DNA of 64,000 nucleotides from Volucribacter amazonae (GCF_029783845.1 NZ_LWID01000001.1:1612001-1676000), one strand, 5' to 3'. Counted from the stretch's first letter, positions 44,553 to 52,960 are shown. Translations and numbers: made by a program. The notes: generated by a model from the sequence alone, not told the origin.

Positions 44553-45698
44553 ATGAAAAATAATGTTACCTTTTTCGCCTTATTATTGGGACAAGGTTTG
44601 CTCGGTTCAGTGGTCTCGCTGTTAACCTTAACCTTGCCCTTGCTTGGAAAACAGCTTGCCCCTGTGGCGTGGCTGATGAGTTTGCCACTGGCTGCCAGTG
44701 TGTTAGGGGCAATGGCAATGGTGGGCTATGCCAGTAAGGTGATGGCGAAATATGGGCGGCGACGTGGTTTTCTGTTCAGCAGTGGCTTGGGCTTGGTGGC
44801 GAGTTTATTGGCGATATTAGCGGTATATGGGCGGTATTTTTGGCTGTTGGTGTTGGCGGCGTTTGTGTTTGGTTTGGCGACGGTGTTTAATCAATATTAT
44901 CGTTTTGCTGTGGCGGAAATTTTTGCTGACCCCATCAAAACGCGGCGTTGTACCGCTTTCTTGATTGGTAGTGGGATTATTGGTGGGGTCATCGGCCCTT
45001 TGCTGGCGGCGAAAGGGCAAGATTTAATCATGGGGTATCCGTTTTTAGGGGCATTTATGATTAGCCTCTGTTTATTTCTTGCAGCGGGGCTTGTCCATCT
45101 TGCCATTGTATTGCCCCATGAACAAAAAATGGTGGCAATCCATCGCCGTCCTCCTTTATCGGCGATGCCTCAATCGGTGTTATTGGCAACATTCAGCTGT
45201 GCCATTGGTTTTGCGTTAATGACCTTGATGATGAACGCCACGCCGTTGGTGATGCATCAGCATCATTATGATGTGCAACAAAGTGCAAGGGTTTTACAAT
45301 GGCATTTTATTGCCATGTATGCCCCTGCGTTAGCCTTGCCGTTTCTGTTAGAAAAAATCAAAATCACCACGCTTATTCAACTGGGGGCAATTTGTTTTTT
45401 ATTGGGTTCATTGGCTATTTATGGGCTGCCTGAATATGGGGGCTATCTGGTGTGCTTAATTGCGGTGGGTATGGGCTGGAGTTTAATGTTTAGCGGCGGG
45501 ACGTTATTGCTCAATGCTTACCCTGATAATCCGCAACAATGGCAAGGGGTGAACGCCACTGCCACTTATTTGGCAAATACATTAGCGGCGTTGTTGGCAG
45601 GCGGTTTATTATATTGGTCAGCAGGCTGGCTGGTGATTCATTTGCTGAATGTGGCGGTTATAATTGGGTTTTTGGTTTATAGTCGTTTCAATTTGTGA
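44553..45698 (+). CDS. Major facilitator superfamily transporter
   Basis: 381 aa, about 12 hydrophobic segments, drug/proton antiporter-like: KYGRRRGFLFSSGLG in the loop 2-3 region and FNQYYRFAVAE in TM4-5. The ATG at 44553 has TAGGAGGCGAT just upstream; a start 87 bases earlier is unsupported. Substrate unknown. The last seven residues (VYSRFNL) and the TGA stop are encoded by the left arm of a Correia-like element, so the original 3' end was probably replaced. An 11/12 match to a Neisseriaceae uptake sequence lies inside at 45423-45434. Confidence 0.85.
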   Translation: MKNNVTFFALLLGQGLLGSVVSLLTLTLPLLGKQLAPVAWLMSLPLAASVLGAMAMVGYASKVMAKYGRRRGFLFSSGLGLVASLLAILAVYGRYFWLLVLAAFVFGLATVFNQYYRFAVAEIFADPIKTRRCTAFLIGSGIIGGVIGPLLAAKGQDLIMGYPFLGAFMISLCLFLAAGLVHLAIVLPHEQKMVAIHRRPPLSAMPQSVLLATFSCAIGFALMTLMMNATPLVMHQHHYDVQQSARVLQWHFIAMYAPALALPFLLEKIKITTLIQLGAICFLLGSLAIYGLPEYGGYLVCLIAVGMGWSLMFSGGTLLLNAYPDNPQQWQGVNATATYLANTLAALLAGGLLYWSAGWLVIHLLNVAVIIGFLVYSRFNL

Positions 45699-45779
45699 AG
45701 ACAAGGCGGCACGCCGAAGACAGTACAGATAGTACGGCGAGGCGTGCCAACACCGTCATTTTAAAGTGGAACGACTATA
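45678..45779. repeat. Correia-like element, copy 12 (full length), entering the MFS gene
   Basis: 102 bp: TATAGTCGTTTCAATTTG, core GACAAGGCGGCACGCCG, GACAGTACAGATAGTACGG, GAGGCGTGCCAACACCG, right arm TTTTAAAGTGGAACGACTATA. The first 21 bases are the end of the MFS reading frame. Confidence 0.9.
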
Positions 45780-46004
45780 TTTGGGAACACAAAAAAACCT
45801 TAAGCCTTAATCCTCATCTGCCTACTTATTCTTTTATATCCACCAAAAGTGCGGTGGGTTTGGGGAAAGTTTTTAGGCGACTTTTATATAGGCTTTCTTC
45901 ATAATGGGTTGTTTATGGGGTGTTTTTGGTGTAAAAAGTATTCAATCAGCAGGATTAAATTAACTTCGCTTTTTCCTATATAACTTAAAATGAAGAGGTG
46001 TATT

Positions 46005-46388
46005 ATGTTTAAACCAAATAGCATTATTTTATATGTTGATAACGTTGAAATTAGCACAGAATTTTATAAAAGCCTTTTGGGTGAAGAACCTATTGAGACT
46101 TATCCTGGTTTTTCTGTTTTTTCATTGAAAGACGGCTTTATTTTAGGACTTCAAACAAAACACGATATTGAACCTAAACCACAATTAGCATTTGGTGGTT
46201 TTGAGTTATGTTTGAGTGATATATCAAAAGAAGAAGTAAATAATATTTATCGTGATTTCCAAGCCAAAAATATACCCATGGCATTACTCCCAACAGAGCT
46301 TGAGTTCGGTTATACATTTGTTGCATTAGATCCTGATGGTCATCGTATTCGTTTATGTGCAACCGATACAACTGGAATTGAGAAATGA
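46005..46388 (+). CDS. VOC (glyoxalase/bleomycin-resistance) family protein
   Basis: 127 aa single-domain vicinal-oxygen-chelate protein: two beta-alpha-beta-beta-beta units (SIILYVDNVEISTEFYKSLLG and FGGFELCLSDISKEEVNNIY), ending FVALDPDGHRIRLCA with a conserved metal-site-like Asp/Arg region. The ATG at 46005 has GAAGAGGTGTATT upstream. AT-rich, unlike the genes on both sides. Reaction unknown. Confidence 0.85.
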   Translation: MFKPNSIILYVDNVEISTEFYKSLLGEEPIETYPGFSVFSLKDGFILGLQTKHDIEPKPQLAFGGFELCLSDISKEEVNNIYRDFQAKNIPMALLPTELEFGYTFVALDPDGHRIRLCATDTTGIEK

Positions 46389-46467
46389 TAAACTTCATTA
46401 TTTAAATACTCACTTTGCAATGTTAAAAAACGCCAAGAAACAAAGTGCGGTCAGTTTTTTAAAAATT

Positions 46468-46493
46468 TTCAGGCTGCGTAAAGGCAGCCTGAA
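46468..46493 (-). terminator. Hairpin terminator built from Neisseriaceae-type uptake sequences
   Basis: TTCAGGCTGC (46468-46477) pairs with GCAGCCTGAA (46484-46493) around a 6-base loop. The right arm AGGCAGCCTGAA (46482-46493) equals the Kingella dialect as recalled. On the minus strand it follows the oxidoreductase stop by 9 bases and is followed by AAAATTTTT, a typical terminator design in Neisseria. A Haemophilus uptake signal (46443-46451) lies 16 bases away. Confidence 0.8.
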
Positions 46494-46502
46494 CACGCAA
46501 GA

Positions 46503-47738
46503 TTAGCGCGTTGCTAACCATTGTTGATAGCGTTTTTTCTTTTTCTCTTGTCGCCATTTGCTTAGGATTAACGTCCAAATGGGATTGAGTTTGCTGCCAG
46601 CACTTTTGCCAGTGGCAAGGCGTAATAGCTGGCGTTGAACAATCATCATGATGGCGGTGCTGCGTAACATTTTATCTTGCCAATGAATCTCAATCCGCTC
46701 CCCATCAATGGCGTTGCCTTGTTGCCATTGTTGCGGAAGATTGGGGTTGAGCGCCAAAGCGGTTGCCATACCCACCAATGCCATACCCGCCGCCAGCACT
46801 TGTTCTGCCACTGCTTGACGGCGGATACCGCCTGTGGTCATCAAGGGCATTTGGGCGGTTTTTTGTATGTCTTTGGCAAATTCAAGAAAATAGGCTTCGC
46901 GCGCTAAGGTATGCTCATCTTGGCTTTTTTCGCCGAGCAAACTTGGGCTTTCATAATTACCGCCAGATAATTCCACAAAATCAATGGCTTTATGATTTAA
47001 GGCGGCAATCACTTGTTGCGCATCTTGTTGGCTAAAACCGCCCCGTTGGAAATCGGCGGAATTGAGCTTAATTGCCACGATAAATTGTGGCGACACCACC
47101 GCGCGCACCGCGTCCACCACTTCCAGCAAAAAGCGCGCACGATTGGCAAGGCTTCCGCCCCATTTATCTTCACGCTGATTGGCAAGGGGCGATAAAAATT
47201 GACTGATTAAATAACCATGCGCGGCATGAATTTGCACGCCGTCAAAGCCAGCTTGCTCGGCACGTTTCGCCGTTTCGGCAAAGCGTTGAATGGTTTGTTG
47301 AATTTCCTGCTCGTTCATGGCTTGCGGTTGCACAAATTGCTTGCTGTATTTGCCCAAATTCACGCCAATGGCAGAGGGGGCATAAGTGTGTTTCCCCAGC
47401 CCAGCCATGGCTTGGCGTCCGGGGTGATTGATTTGCATAATGATTTTTCCGCCCTGCTGTTGGGCGGTTTTCGCCCATTGTTCAAAGGGGGCAAGCGGGG
47501 TATCCGCCATTAACACCACGTCGCCTGCGGTGCTAACGCCATTATCGTCCACCATCACATTCCCCGTAATCATCAAGCCCACGCCGCCTTGTGCAAAGCG
47601 TTGATATAAATGGAAGATTTTTTCATCAGGTAATTGTCCTGCTCCAGCCATATTTTCCGCCATCGCGGATTTGACGAGACGGTTTGGCAACACCACGCCA
47701 TTGGGTAAGGTAACAGGTTGAAATAAAGGATTGGTCAT
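46503..47738 (-). CDS. NADH:flavin oxidoreductase / Old Yellow Enzyme family protein
   Basis: 411 aa FMN-dependent TIM barrel. LPNRLVKSAMAENMA, QINHPGRQA, the active-site pair in GVQIHAAHGYLISQFLSP and the GGSLANRARFLLE block are family hallmarks. The C-terminal 45 residues are basic. Likely reduces enones or quinone-like electrophiles. CGGAGAAAAAA precedes the ATG. Divergent from an HxlR regulator across 95 bases containing a palindrome. G+C is clearly above neighbouring core genes, and the terminator is of Neisseriaceae type. Confidence 0.88.
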   Translation of the reverse strand: MTNPLFQPVTLPNGVVLPNRLVKSAMAENMAGAGQLPDEKIFHLYQRFAQGGVGLMITGNVMVDDNGVSTAGDVVLMADTPLAPFEQWAKTAQQQGGKIIMQINHPGRQAMAGLGKHTYAPSAIGVNLGKYSKQFVQPQAMNEQEIQQTIQRFAETAKRAEQAGFDGVQIHAAHGYLISQFLSPLANQREDKWGGSLANRARFLLEVVDAVRAVVSPQFIVAIKLNSADFQRGGFSQQDAQQVIAALNHKAIDFVELSGGNYESPSLLGEKSQDEHTLAREAYFLEFAKDIQKTAQMPLMTTGGIRRQAVAEQVLAAGMALVGMATALALNPNLPQQWQQGNAIDGERIEIHWQDKMLRSTAIMMIVQRQLLRLATGKSAGSKLNPIWTLILSKWRQEKKKKRYQQWLATR

Positions 47739-47753
47739 TTTTTTCTCCGAGTA

Positions 47754-47770
47754 ACTATCAAAATGATAGT
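47754..47770. promoter_or_regulatory. HxlR-type operator candidate between oxidoreductase and regulator
   Basis: ACTATC-aaaat-GATAGT dyad, with GTAAC/AGTAAC on its edges and a further GTAACTAGGTAAC at 47818-47830. Placed 16 bases before the oxidoreductase start. Confidence 0.55.
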
Positions 47771-47833
47771 AACAATGCTACAATAAAGGCATCTCTTTAG
47801 TCAATATCTTTTTAGTAGTAACTAGGTAACCCT

Positions 47834-48253
47834 ATGAAAACACAAACTTGTCCCATTGCTGCCAGTGCCGAATTGCTTGGCAATCATTGGAATTTATTGA
47901 TTTTACGCGAAGCCTTTAACGGCGTAACCCGTTTTGACGGCTTTCGCAAAGCACTTGGCATCGCCCCCACCATGCTAACCAAACGGCTCAACCAACTGAC
48001 CGAACAAGGCATCTTGCACAAACAGCGATACAGCGAACACCCACCACGTGAAGAATACCTACTCACCACCGCAGGGGAAGATTTATTGCCGATTTTATTG
48101 TTATTAAGACAATGGGCAAGCCAACACCTTGCCATTGAACCGCCTTTCGCCTTACACCACAAAGCCAGCAACCAGCCCCTACAATTACAAGTGATGGATA
48201 GGGCTAGCCAGCAAATTATCCAATGGCAAGATATTATTAAAGTTGAGGAATAG
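47834..48253 (+). CDS. HxlR-family winged-helix transcriptional regulator
   Basis: 139 aa. MKTQTCPIAASAELLGNHWNLLILREAFNG carries the conserved N-terminal Cys6 of HxlR/YodB-type redox sensors; the recognition helix is around PTMLTKRLNQLTEQG and the wing at REEYLLTTAGEDLLP. Probably controls the divergent oxidoreductase in response to quinones or other electrophiles; inference from family and neighbour. Confidence 0.9.
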   Translation: MKTQTCPIAASAELLGNHWNLLILREAFNGVTRFDGFRKALGIAPTMLTKRLNQLTEQGILHKQRYSEHPPREEYLLTTAGEDLLPILLLLRQWASQHLAIEPPFALHHKASNQPLQLQVMDRASQQIIQWQDIIKVEE

Positions 48254-48282
48254 GGAAAAGTGCGGTGGGTTTTGCAAAAATT

Positions 48283-48900
48283 TCAATCCCCTGTTTCATT
48301 TTCCTTTTGCAATTCCTGCGTTGCTTGACCAATAATGCGAATACCTGCTTGCAACGCTAACCATGCCATTACGCCAGCCACCAATAAATCAGGTAAATTG
48401 GATTGGCTGTAATATACTGCCATTGAGGCAAATACCACCAAAATGTTACCAATGGCATCATTGCGAGAGCATAACCAAACGCTGGTCATATTGCTATCGC
48501 CCTGCCGATAACGATACAACAATAACGCACTGATAACATTTGCTAATAATGCCAATCCCCCAATCAGCGACATTTCAAAGTGGTTAGGTACATCGCCCCA
48601 AACTAAGCGATAAACCGAAGTCAGCAAAATAAATATGGCTAATATCAGTAAACTATACCCTTTCAATAAAGAAGCTTTGGCTCGTAGCGATAATGCACGA
48701 TTTAATACCCATAAACTTAGCCCATAATTAAACGCATCGCCGAAAAAATCCAATGCGTCCGCCAATAATGCGGTTGAACCAGAGAGTAAACCACCTAATA
48801 TTTCCACTAGAAACATGACAAAATTAATCGCTAACACCGCCCATAATACCTTAGCGTAGGTAGGGCTAGGGGTAACACAAGATGGTTGACAACAGGACAT
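48283..48900 (-). CDS. Cation diffusion facilitator-type metal exporter without cytoplasmic domain
   Basis: 205 aa with six hydrophobic segments, ending soon after the last, so the usual C-terminal cytoplasmic domain is absent. The TM2 metal site reads LLADALDFFGD (DxxxD where zinc exporters have HxxxD), and TM5 reads CSRNDAIGN (CxxxD). The N-terminal SCCQPSC is a Cys cluster that may bind metal. Its promoter has the 19-bp MerR-type spacer and a MerR gene is divergent, so export of Cd2+, Zn2+, Pb2+ or Co2+ is likely. AGGAGGTAAAA precedes the ATG. Confidence 0.85.
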   Translation of the reverse strand: MSCCQPSCVTPSPTYAKVLWAVLAINFVMFLVEILGGLLSGSTALLADALDFFGDAFNYGLSLWVLNRALSLRAKASLLKGYSLLILAIFILLTSVYRLVWGDVPNHFEMSLIGGLALLANVISALLLYRYRQGDSNMTSVWLCSRNDAIGNILVVFASMAVYYSQSNLPDLLVAGVMAWLALQAGIRIIGQATQELQKENETGD

Positions 48901-48937
48901 TTTTACCTCCTAAATTTACTGATTTATCAACAAAATT

Positions 48938-48968
48938 AGGATAAACTCTGGAGCAACTCTAAGGTCAA
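48938..48968 (-). promoter_or_regulatory. MerR-type promoter of the metal exporter (19-bp spacer)
   Basis: Minus strand: -35 TTGACC (48968-48963), 19-base spacer TTAGAGTTGCTCCAGAGTT containing an imperfect dyad, -10 TATCCT (48943-48938). The overlong spacer with central dyad is diagnostic of MerR-family activation. Confidence 0.85.
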
Positions 48969-48980
48969 GTGATTTTAACC

Positions 48981-49367
48981 ATGAAAATACAACAACTTAG
49001 TCAACAAACCAACATACCGCTTGATACCATTCGTTATTACGAAAAAATGGGGTTAATCCCCTCTGCGCCAAGAGATGCCAATGGTTATCGCAACTTTAGT
49101 CCGCAAGCGGTTGAACAATTAATGTTTATTAAACATTGTCGCACGTTGGGTTTTAGCCTAACTGACATTCGTCAATTACAACAGTTATGCCAAACCCCTA
49201 CCGCCCAATGCCATAATGCCGATCAATTATTAGCACAACATTTACAACAAATTGAACAGAAAATCGCACAACTACAACAAATCCACGCTCAATTAAGCCG
49301 TTTGAACCGCTGTCAAAGTGAGAAAGTGGCTGATTGTAAAGTGTTGCAGGGATTACAGCAGGGGTAA
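48981..49367 (+). CDS. MerR-family metal-responsive regulator (CadR/PbrR-like)
   Basis: 128 aa. N-terminal helix-turn-helix and wing (LSQQTNIPLDTIRYYEKMGLIP, DANGYRNFS), dimerisation helix, and C-terminal cysteines Cys77, Cys111 and Cys119 with His87. That spacing is close to CadR, so Cd2+/Zn2+/Pb2+ are the likely inducers. The ATG at 48981 (MKIQQLSQ) is chosen; an in-frame start four codons earlier adds MILT. Its TAA stop lies inside the uptake-signal terminator. Confidence 0.88.
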   Translation: MKIQQLSQQTNIPLDTIRYYEKMGLIPSAPRDANGYRNFSPQAVEQLMFIKHCRTLGFSLTDIRQLQQLCQTPTAQCHNADQLLAQHLQQIEQKIAQLQQIHAQLSRLNRCQSEKVADCKVLQGLQQG

Positions 49368-49410
49368 GTGCGGTCTGTTTTTGAAAAATTTTTTAAAACA
49401 GACCGCACTT
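49366..49410. terminator. Bidirectional terminator formed by inverted uptake signals
   Basis: AAGTGCGGTCTGTTTT (49366-49381) pairs perfectly with AAAACAGACCGCACTT (49395-49410). It lies between convergent merR and fetB. Paired Haemophilus uptake signals acting as terminators are well known. Confidence 0.9.
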
Positions 49411-49426
49411 TGAGCGTGTTTTTTGA

Positions 49427-50218
49427 TTAATGCTGTTTCTGGATTAAACGTTGATATAAAAAACAGCTTTGTTTATCAAAAAAGCGTTTAAAGGTAAACC
49501 ATACTGCGAGCATACTGCCTAAAGCGGCAGCGGCACATAAAAAGAACATAACGATAATTTGGTAACGTACGGCTTGTTCTGGATCACCGCCTGCAAGGAT
49601 TTGCCCTGTCATCATACCCGGTAGGCTGACAATACCGACAACTGTCATACTGTTGATTGTCGGCAACATTCCGGCACTAATTGATTGACGAGCAAGATGG
49701 CGAAAGGCTTCCCAAGGGGTTGCCCCTAAGGATAAATACATTTCAATTTGACTGCGTTGATCGGCTAAGGCTTGTGTAATGCGATTAAACGTGAGTGCGA
49801 CAGCATTGAGCGTATTGCCCAAAATCATACCCAAAATAGGGATAACAAATTGAGGTGAATGCCAAGGTTGAATGCGTAATACAAGATACAAACCAATGCA
49901 GGCAACTAGCCAAGAGGTTAGCCAAACGGCAAATAAGGCATCGTAACGCAAGCCTTGATAATGATAAGCACTTCTTCCGCCAGCGGAAAAACCTGCCACT
50001 AAGGTCATAATAAGCACAATGACGATAATCCACTGAGGGTCATCGGTAGCAAAAATATACTTTAAAATCATACCGATAGCACTAAGCTGAATCACTGTGC
50101 GTAGTGCGGCGATAACAATTTGTTTGGTTAATCCAAGGCGTAATAGAGTTGAAATAACAATACTGATAAAAACCAAAATAGAGGCAATAGCTAAATCCCA
50201 AGCACTGATATTATGCAT
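49427..50218 (-). CDS. fetB: FetB-like ABC permease (putative iron exporter)
   Basis: 263 aa, seven or so TM segments; the UPF0014/FetB signature (AALRTVIQLSAIGMILKYIF, PILGMILGNTLNAVAL, and LSLGATPWEAFRHLARQSI) is present. In E. coli FetAB (YbbLM) exports iron and eases peroxide stress. 15 bases after fetA; ends at the shared terminator. Confidence 0.9.
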   Translation of the reverse strand: MHNISAWDLAIASILVFISIVISTLLRLGLTKQIVIAALRTVIQLSAIGMILKYIFATDDPQWIIVIVLIMTLVAGFSAGGRSAYHYQGLRYDALFAVWLTSWLVACIGLYLVLRIQPWHSPQFVIPILGMILGNTLNAVALTFNRITQALADQRSQIEMYLSLGATPWEAFRHLARQSISAGMLPTINSMTVVGIVSLPGMMTGQILAGGDPEQAVRYQIIVMFFLCAAAALGSMLAVWFTFKRFFDKQSCFLYQRLIQKQH

Positions 50219-50233
50219 AATTTTTCCTTATGA

Positions 50234-50914
50234 TTACTCAAAGCTAAGTTCACCAGCTTGCATTTTCCACTGCTGACTGGCGATGCGTTGTAATTGTTCT
50301 GGACTATGTGAAATCCAAATATAGGCTCGTTGAGGGTTATTTTGTAACCAATGGCGAATAAGCTGTTCCACTTGTTGGGTAGATTCAGGATCTAACGCTG
50401 AGGTGGGTTCATCTAACAATAAAACCTGCGGAGCGAGTTGCAATATCCGCATTAGACAAACTAATTGGCGTTCGCCACCAGAGAGGTTTTCACTATCTTT
50501 GCGTAAAAAATCTTCTTTGCGTTCAATATGTTGCAACATTTGTCGCCATTGCTGTGGATCAGCTTGTTGTTGAGAATGTGCGGCTAATTGGTAGGGCAAA
50601 CGTAAATTGTCTTCTACCGTACCATTGACCAAATTAGCTTGCTGTTGAACATAAGCGACTTGGGTACGATATTGTTGTACCGCTTTGCCACTAAGTTTTG
50701 AAATGGGTTGTCCTTGCCAATAAATTTCACCACTGGAAGGACAATTTAGTAACGCAAGAGTACGCAATAAAACACTTTTGCCACTGCCTGATAAACCATG
50801 CAAACCAATGCGATCTCCTTGTTGGAGATGAAGATTTGTAGACTGTAATAAAATGTGTCCATCGCTGGCTTGATAGCTTAGGTTTTGGGTAAAAAGTAAG
50901 CTGGTATTGTGCAT
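50234..50914 (-). CDS. fetA: FetA-like ABC ATPase (putative iron exporter)
   Basis: 226 aa (E. coli FetA 225). Walker A GLSGSGKS, Q-loop AYVQQQANLV, signature NLSGGERQ, Walker B VLLLDEPTSALDP, and H-loop WISHSPEQ are intact. The ATG at 50914 (MHNTSLLF) with GGAAAC upstream gives the family length; a start 17 codons earlier is unlikely. Operon with fetB. Confidence 0.9.
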   Translation of the reverse strand: MHNTSLLFTQNLSYQASDGHILLQSTNLHLQQGDRIGLHGLSGSGKSVLLRTLALLNCPSSGEIYWQGQPISKLSGKAVQQYRTQVAYVQQQANLVNGTVEDNLRLPYQLAAHSQQQADPQQWRQMLQHIERKEDFLRKDSENLSGGERQLVCLMRILQLAPQVLLLDEPTSALDPESTQQVEQLIRHWLQNNPQRAYIWISHSPEQLQRIASQQWKMQAGELSFE

Positions 50915-51085
50915 AATGTTTCCATAATGATTAAGAGTGTTGCTATTATACGGCAATTTTTGCAAATTTCGGTTTATTGAGGCATTTTCTCCATTGGACG
51001 AAATTTGTTGATGAAGTCGGTGGGCTAAAAAATAATCCCAAAACCCACCGCACTTTATTCAACTGCGTTTTCATTTCCTTGTGCT

Positions 51086-51541
51086 TCAATCACTTGGTTC
51101 GCTATTCTGTTGTTGAATATACTCAAGGAAATATTGATTTAATAAACGCATATTGGCAATGGTTTGTTCGGTTTTTTCTGTTCCTAAACGGGCAAAGGCT
51201 TGGTGTTGCATTTGGCTGAAATCTTCGCTTAGTGCCTGAATTTTATCTTTCCCTTGTGCTGTTAATGACATTTGTTTTTCGCGTTTATCCTCAAGGCTAT
51301 CTTGTAACACAATGTCCCCTTGTTGCTGTAATTGCCTGCATAGCGTTGAGACCGTTTGTTTGGGTAATGCCCATTGTTCGCAGATTTGTTTTTGGGTGCA
51401 AGACTGATAACGATATAGGGCATCAAGAATGGCAAATTGATTGTAATTGATGCCTTTTTGTTTTGCCCATTGCATAAAAATCTGTTCGCCTTGGGCAATT
51501 AATTGCCCAAGTCTATCAATTTCTCGATCAAGTGCGTGCAT
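51086..51541 (-). CDS. MarR-family transcriptional regulator
   Basis: 151 aa winged-helix protein: FAILDALYRYQSCTQKQICEQWALPKQTVSTLCRQLQQQG is the DNA-binding region and DKREKQMSLTAQGKDK the wing. AAGGAAAG precedes the ATG. It lies 9 bases after the MFS gene on the same strand, so it probably regulates that transcript through the inverted repeats upstream of it. Confidence 0.9.
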   Translation of the reverse strand: MHALDREIDRLGQLIAQGEQIFMQWAKQKGINYNQFAILDALYRYQSCTQKQICEQWALPKQTVSTLCRQLQQQGDIVLQDSLEDKREKQMSLTAQGKDKIQALSEDFSQMQHQAFARLGTEKTEQTIANMRLLNQYFLEYIQQQNSEPSD

Positions 51542-51550
51542 TTTCTTTCC

Positions 51551-52960
51551 TTATTTATTTGTGAGATGAGGCTCTACTTTCGTGGCAAAATACGCTACGA
51601 ATAGGGCTAAAACCAGACCGCAAGCTATCGCCGTTTTGATGCCGATAAGTTGGGCGATGGCTGGCGAGGTTGAGACTTGATGCTCTACTACCGCACTGAT
51701 TTCCACAAAAATCGCTGCCCCTAATGCCCCTGCAATGGGGTTAAGGGTGGAAATCAGGGCTGTACCATGCGGATAAAGCGATTTCGGTAGGCTATTTAAG
51801 CCGTGGGTTTCCCCTGTAATCGCGCAACTAATGGATAAAGCAAACAAGGCAAAACAAGCGGCAATGATGATGGGGTTGCTGTGTGTATCCATATACACCA
51901 ACAATAAGATTAACCCTGTGAGCATAAATAGGGCGGCGGGCAACATGACATAACGTCCGCCTTTTTTATCCAATATCACACCGAGTAATGGCGAGGCAAG
52001 CGCTTGTAAGACACTGGCTGGGAATAGCACCAAACCTGACGCCGTTGCGCTCAATAATAAAACTTGTTGGCTATACATTGGCATTAATAATTCCAATCCC
52101 ATAAAAATAAAATAAGCCAGAAATAAAATCATAATAATGTAGCGGAATTGGCGATACGTTAATACGCGAAGATTTAACATAGGCGTGGCTAATTTGCCTT
52201 GACGATAAACAAAGTAAGCAATACACAACAGAGAAATCAGCAAAATGGTAGCAAAACGCAATAAAGAAAAATGGGCATAATTGCTAATGGCATAAATCAT
52301 ACCACCCACGCCCAATATGGAAAAAAAGCTGGATAATAAATCAATTTTCGGGCGATTAATTTCCACCACATCAATATTAAAATATTTGCTCACTGCCATA
52401 AAGGCAAACCCCAATAAGGGCAACGGCGCAAGGAAAAGGTAACGCCAACCAAGATGATCCACAATAAAGCCTGATAAAGTAGGGCCAATGGCAGGGGCAA
52501 CGGTAAACATCATCGTCACTAAGCCCATGACTGTGCCACGTTTGCCGGGGGGATAAATGGTGAAAATGGTATTAATTAACAGCGGAACGGTAAACGCCGC
52601 TGAAACGGCTTGCACAATCCGCCCAACTAATAACCAAGCAAAGGAGGGAGCGAAACCGCAAATTAACGAACCGCTAGCAAAAATCGCTAAGGTAATCAAC
52701 GCCATTTTTTTACTTGGCAACCATTGAATCAAGCTGGCAGTGAGCGGCGTAAACGCCCCCATCACCAATAAAAATCCTGTTACCAACCATTGCACTAAAG
52801 TTCTCTCCACCGAAAATTCCTGCATTAACGGCGTAAGGGCAACGTTAAGTAGCGTATCGTTTAAATAACCGAGAAAAGCCCCGATAAACAATGAACCAAT
52901 AATCCATTTACTGGGAAAATTGGGATTATCTGAATAATAATGAATGTCTTTTGTGTGCAT
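51551..52960 (-). CDS. MFS multidrug efflux transporter, DHA2 (14-TM) family
   Basis: 469 aa, about 14 hydrophobic segments. LNVALTPLMQEF in TM1, RIVQAVSAAFTVPLLI (motif B region) and the motif C-like TVAPAIGPTLSGFIVDHLGWRYLF place it with EmrB/QacA-type drug:proton antiporters. AGGACTATTTT precedes the ATG. First gene of an operon with a MarR regulator; substrate unknown. Confidence 0.9.
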   Translation of the reverse strand: MHTKDIHYYSDNPNFPSKWIIGSLFIGAFLGYLNDTLLNVALTPLMQEFSVERTLVQWLVTGFLLVMGAFTPLTASLIQWLPSKKMALITLAIFASGSLICGFAPSFAWLLVGRIVQAVSAAFTVPLLINTIFTIYPPGKRGTVMGLVTMMFTVAPAIGPTLSGFIVDHLGWRYLFLAPLPLLGFAFMAVSKYFNIDVVEINRPKIDLLSSFFSILGVGGMIYAISNYAHFSLLRFATILLISLLCIAYFVYRQGKLATPMLNLRVLTYRQFRYIIMILFLAYFIFMGLELLMPMYSQQVLLLSATASGLVLFPASVLQALASPLLGVILDKKGGRYVMLPAALFMLTGLILLLVYMDTHSNPIIIAACFALFALSISCAITGETHGLNSLPKSLYPHGTALISTLNPIAGALGAAIFVEISAVVEHQVSTSPAIAQLIGIKTAIACGLVLALFVAYFATKVEPHLTNK

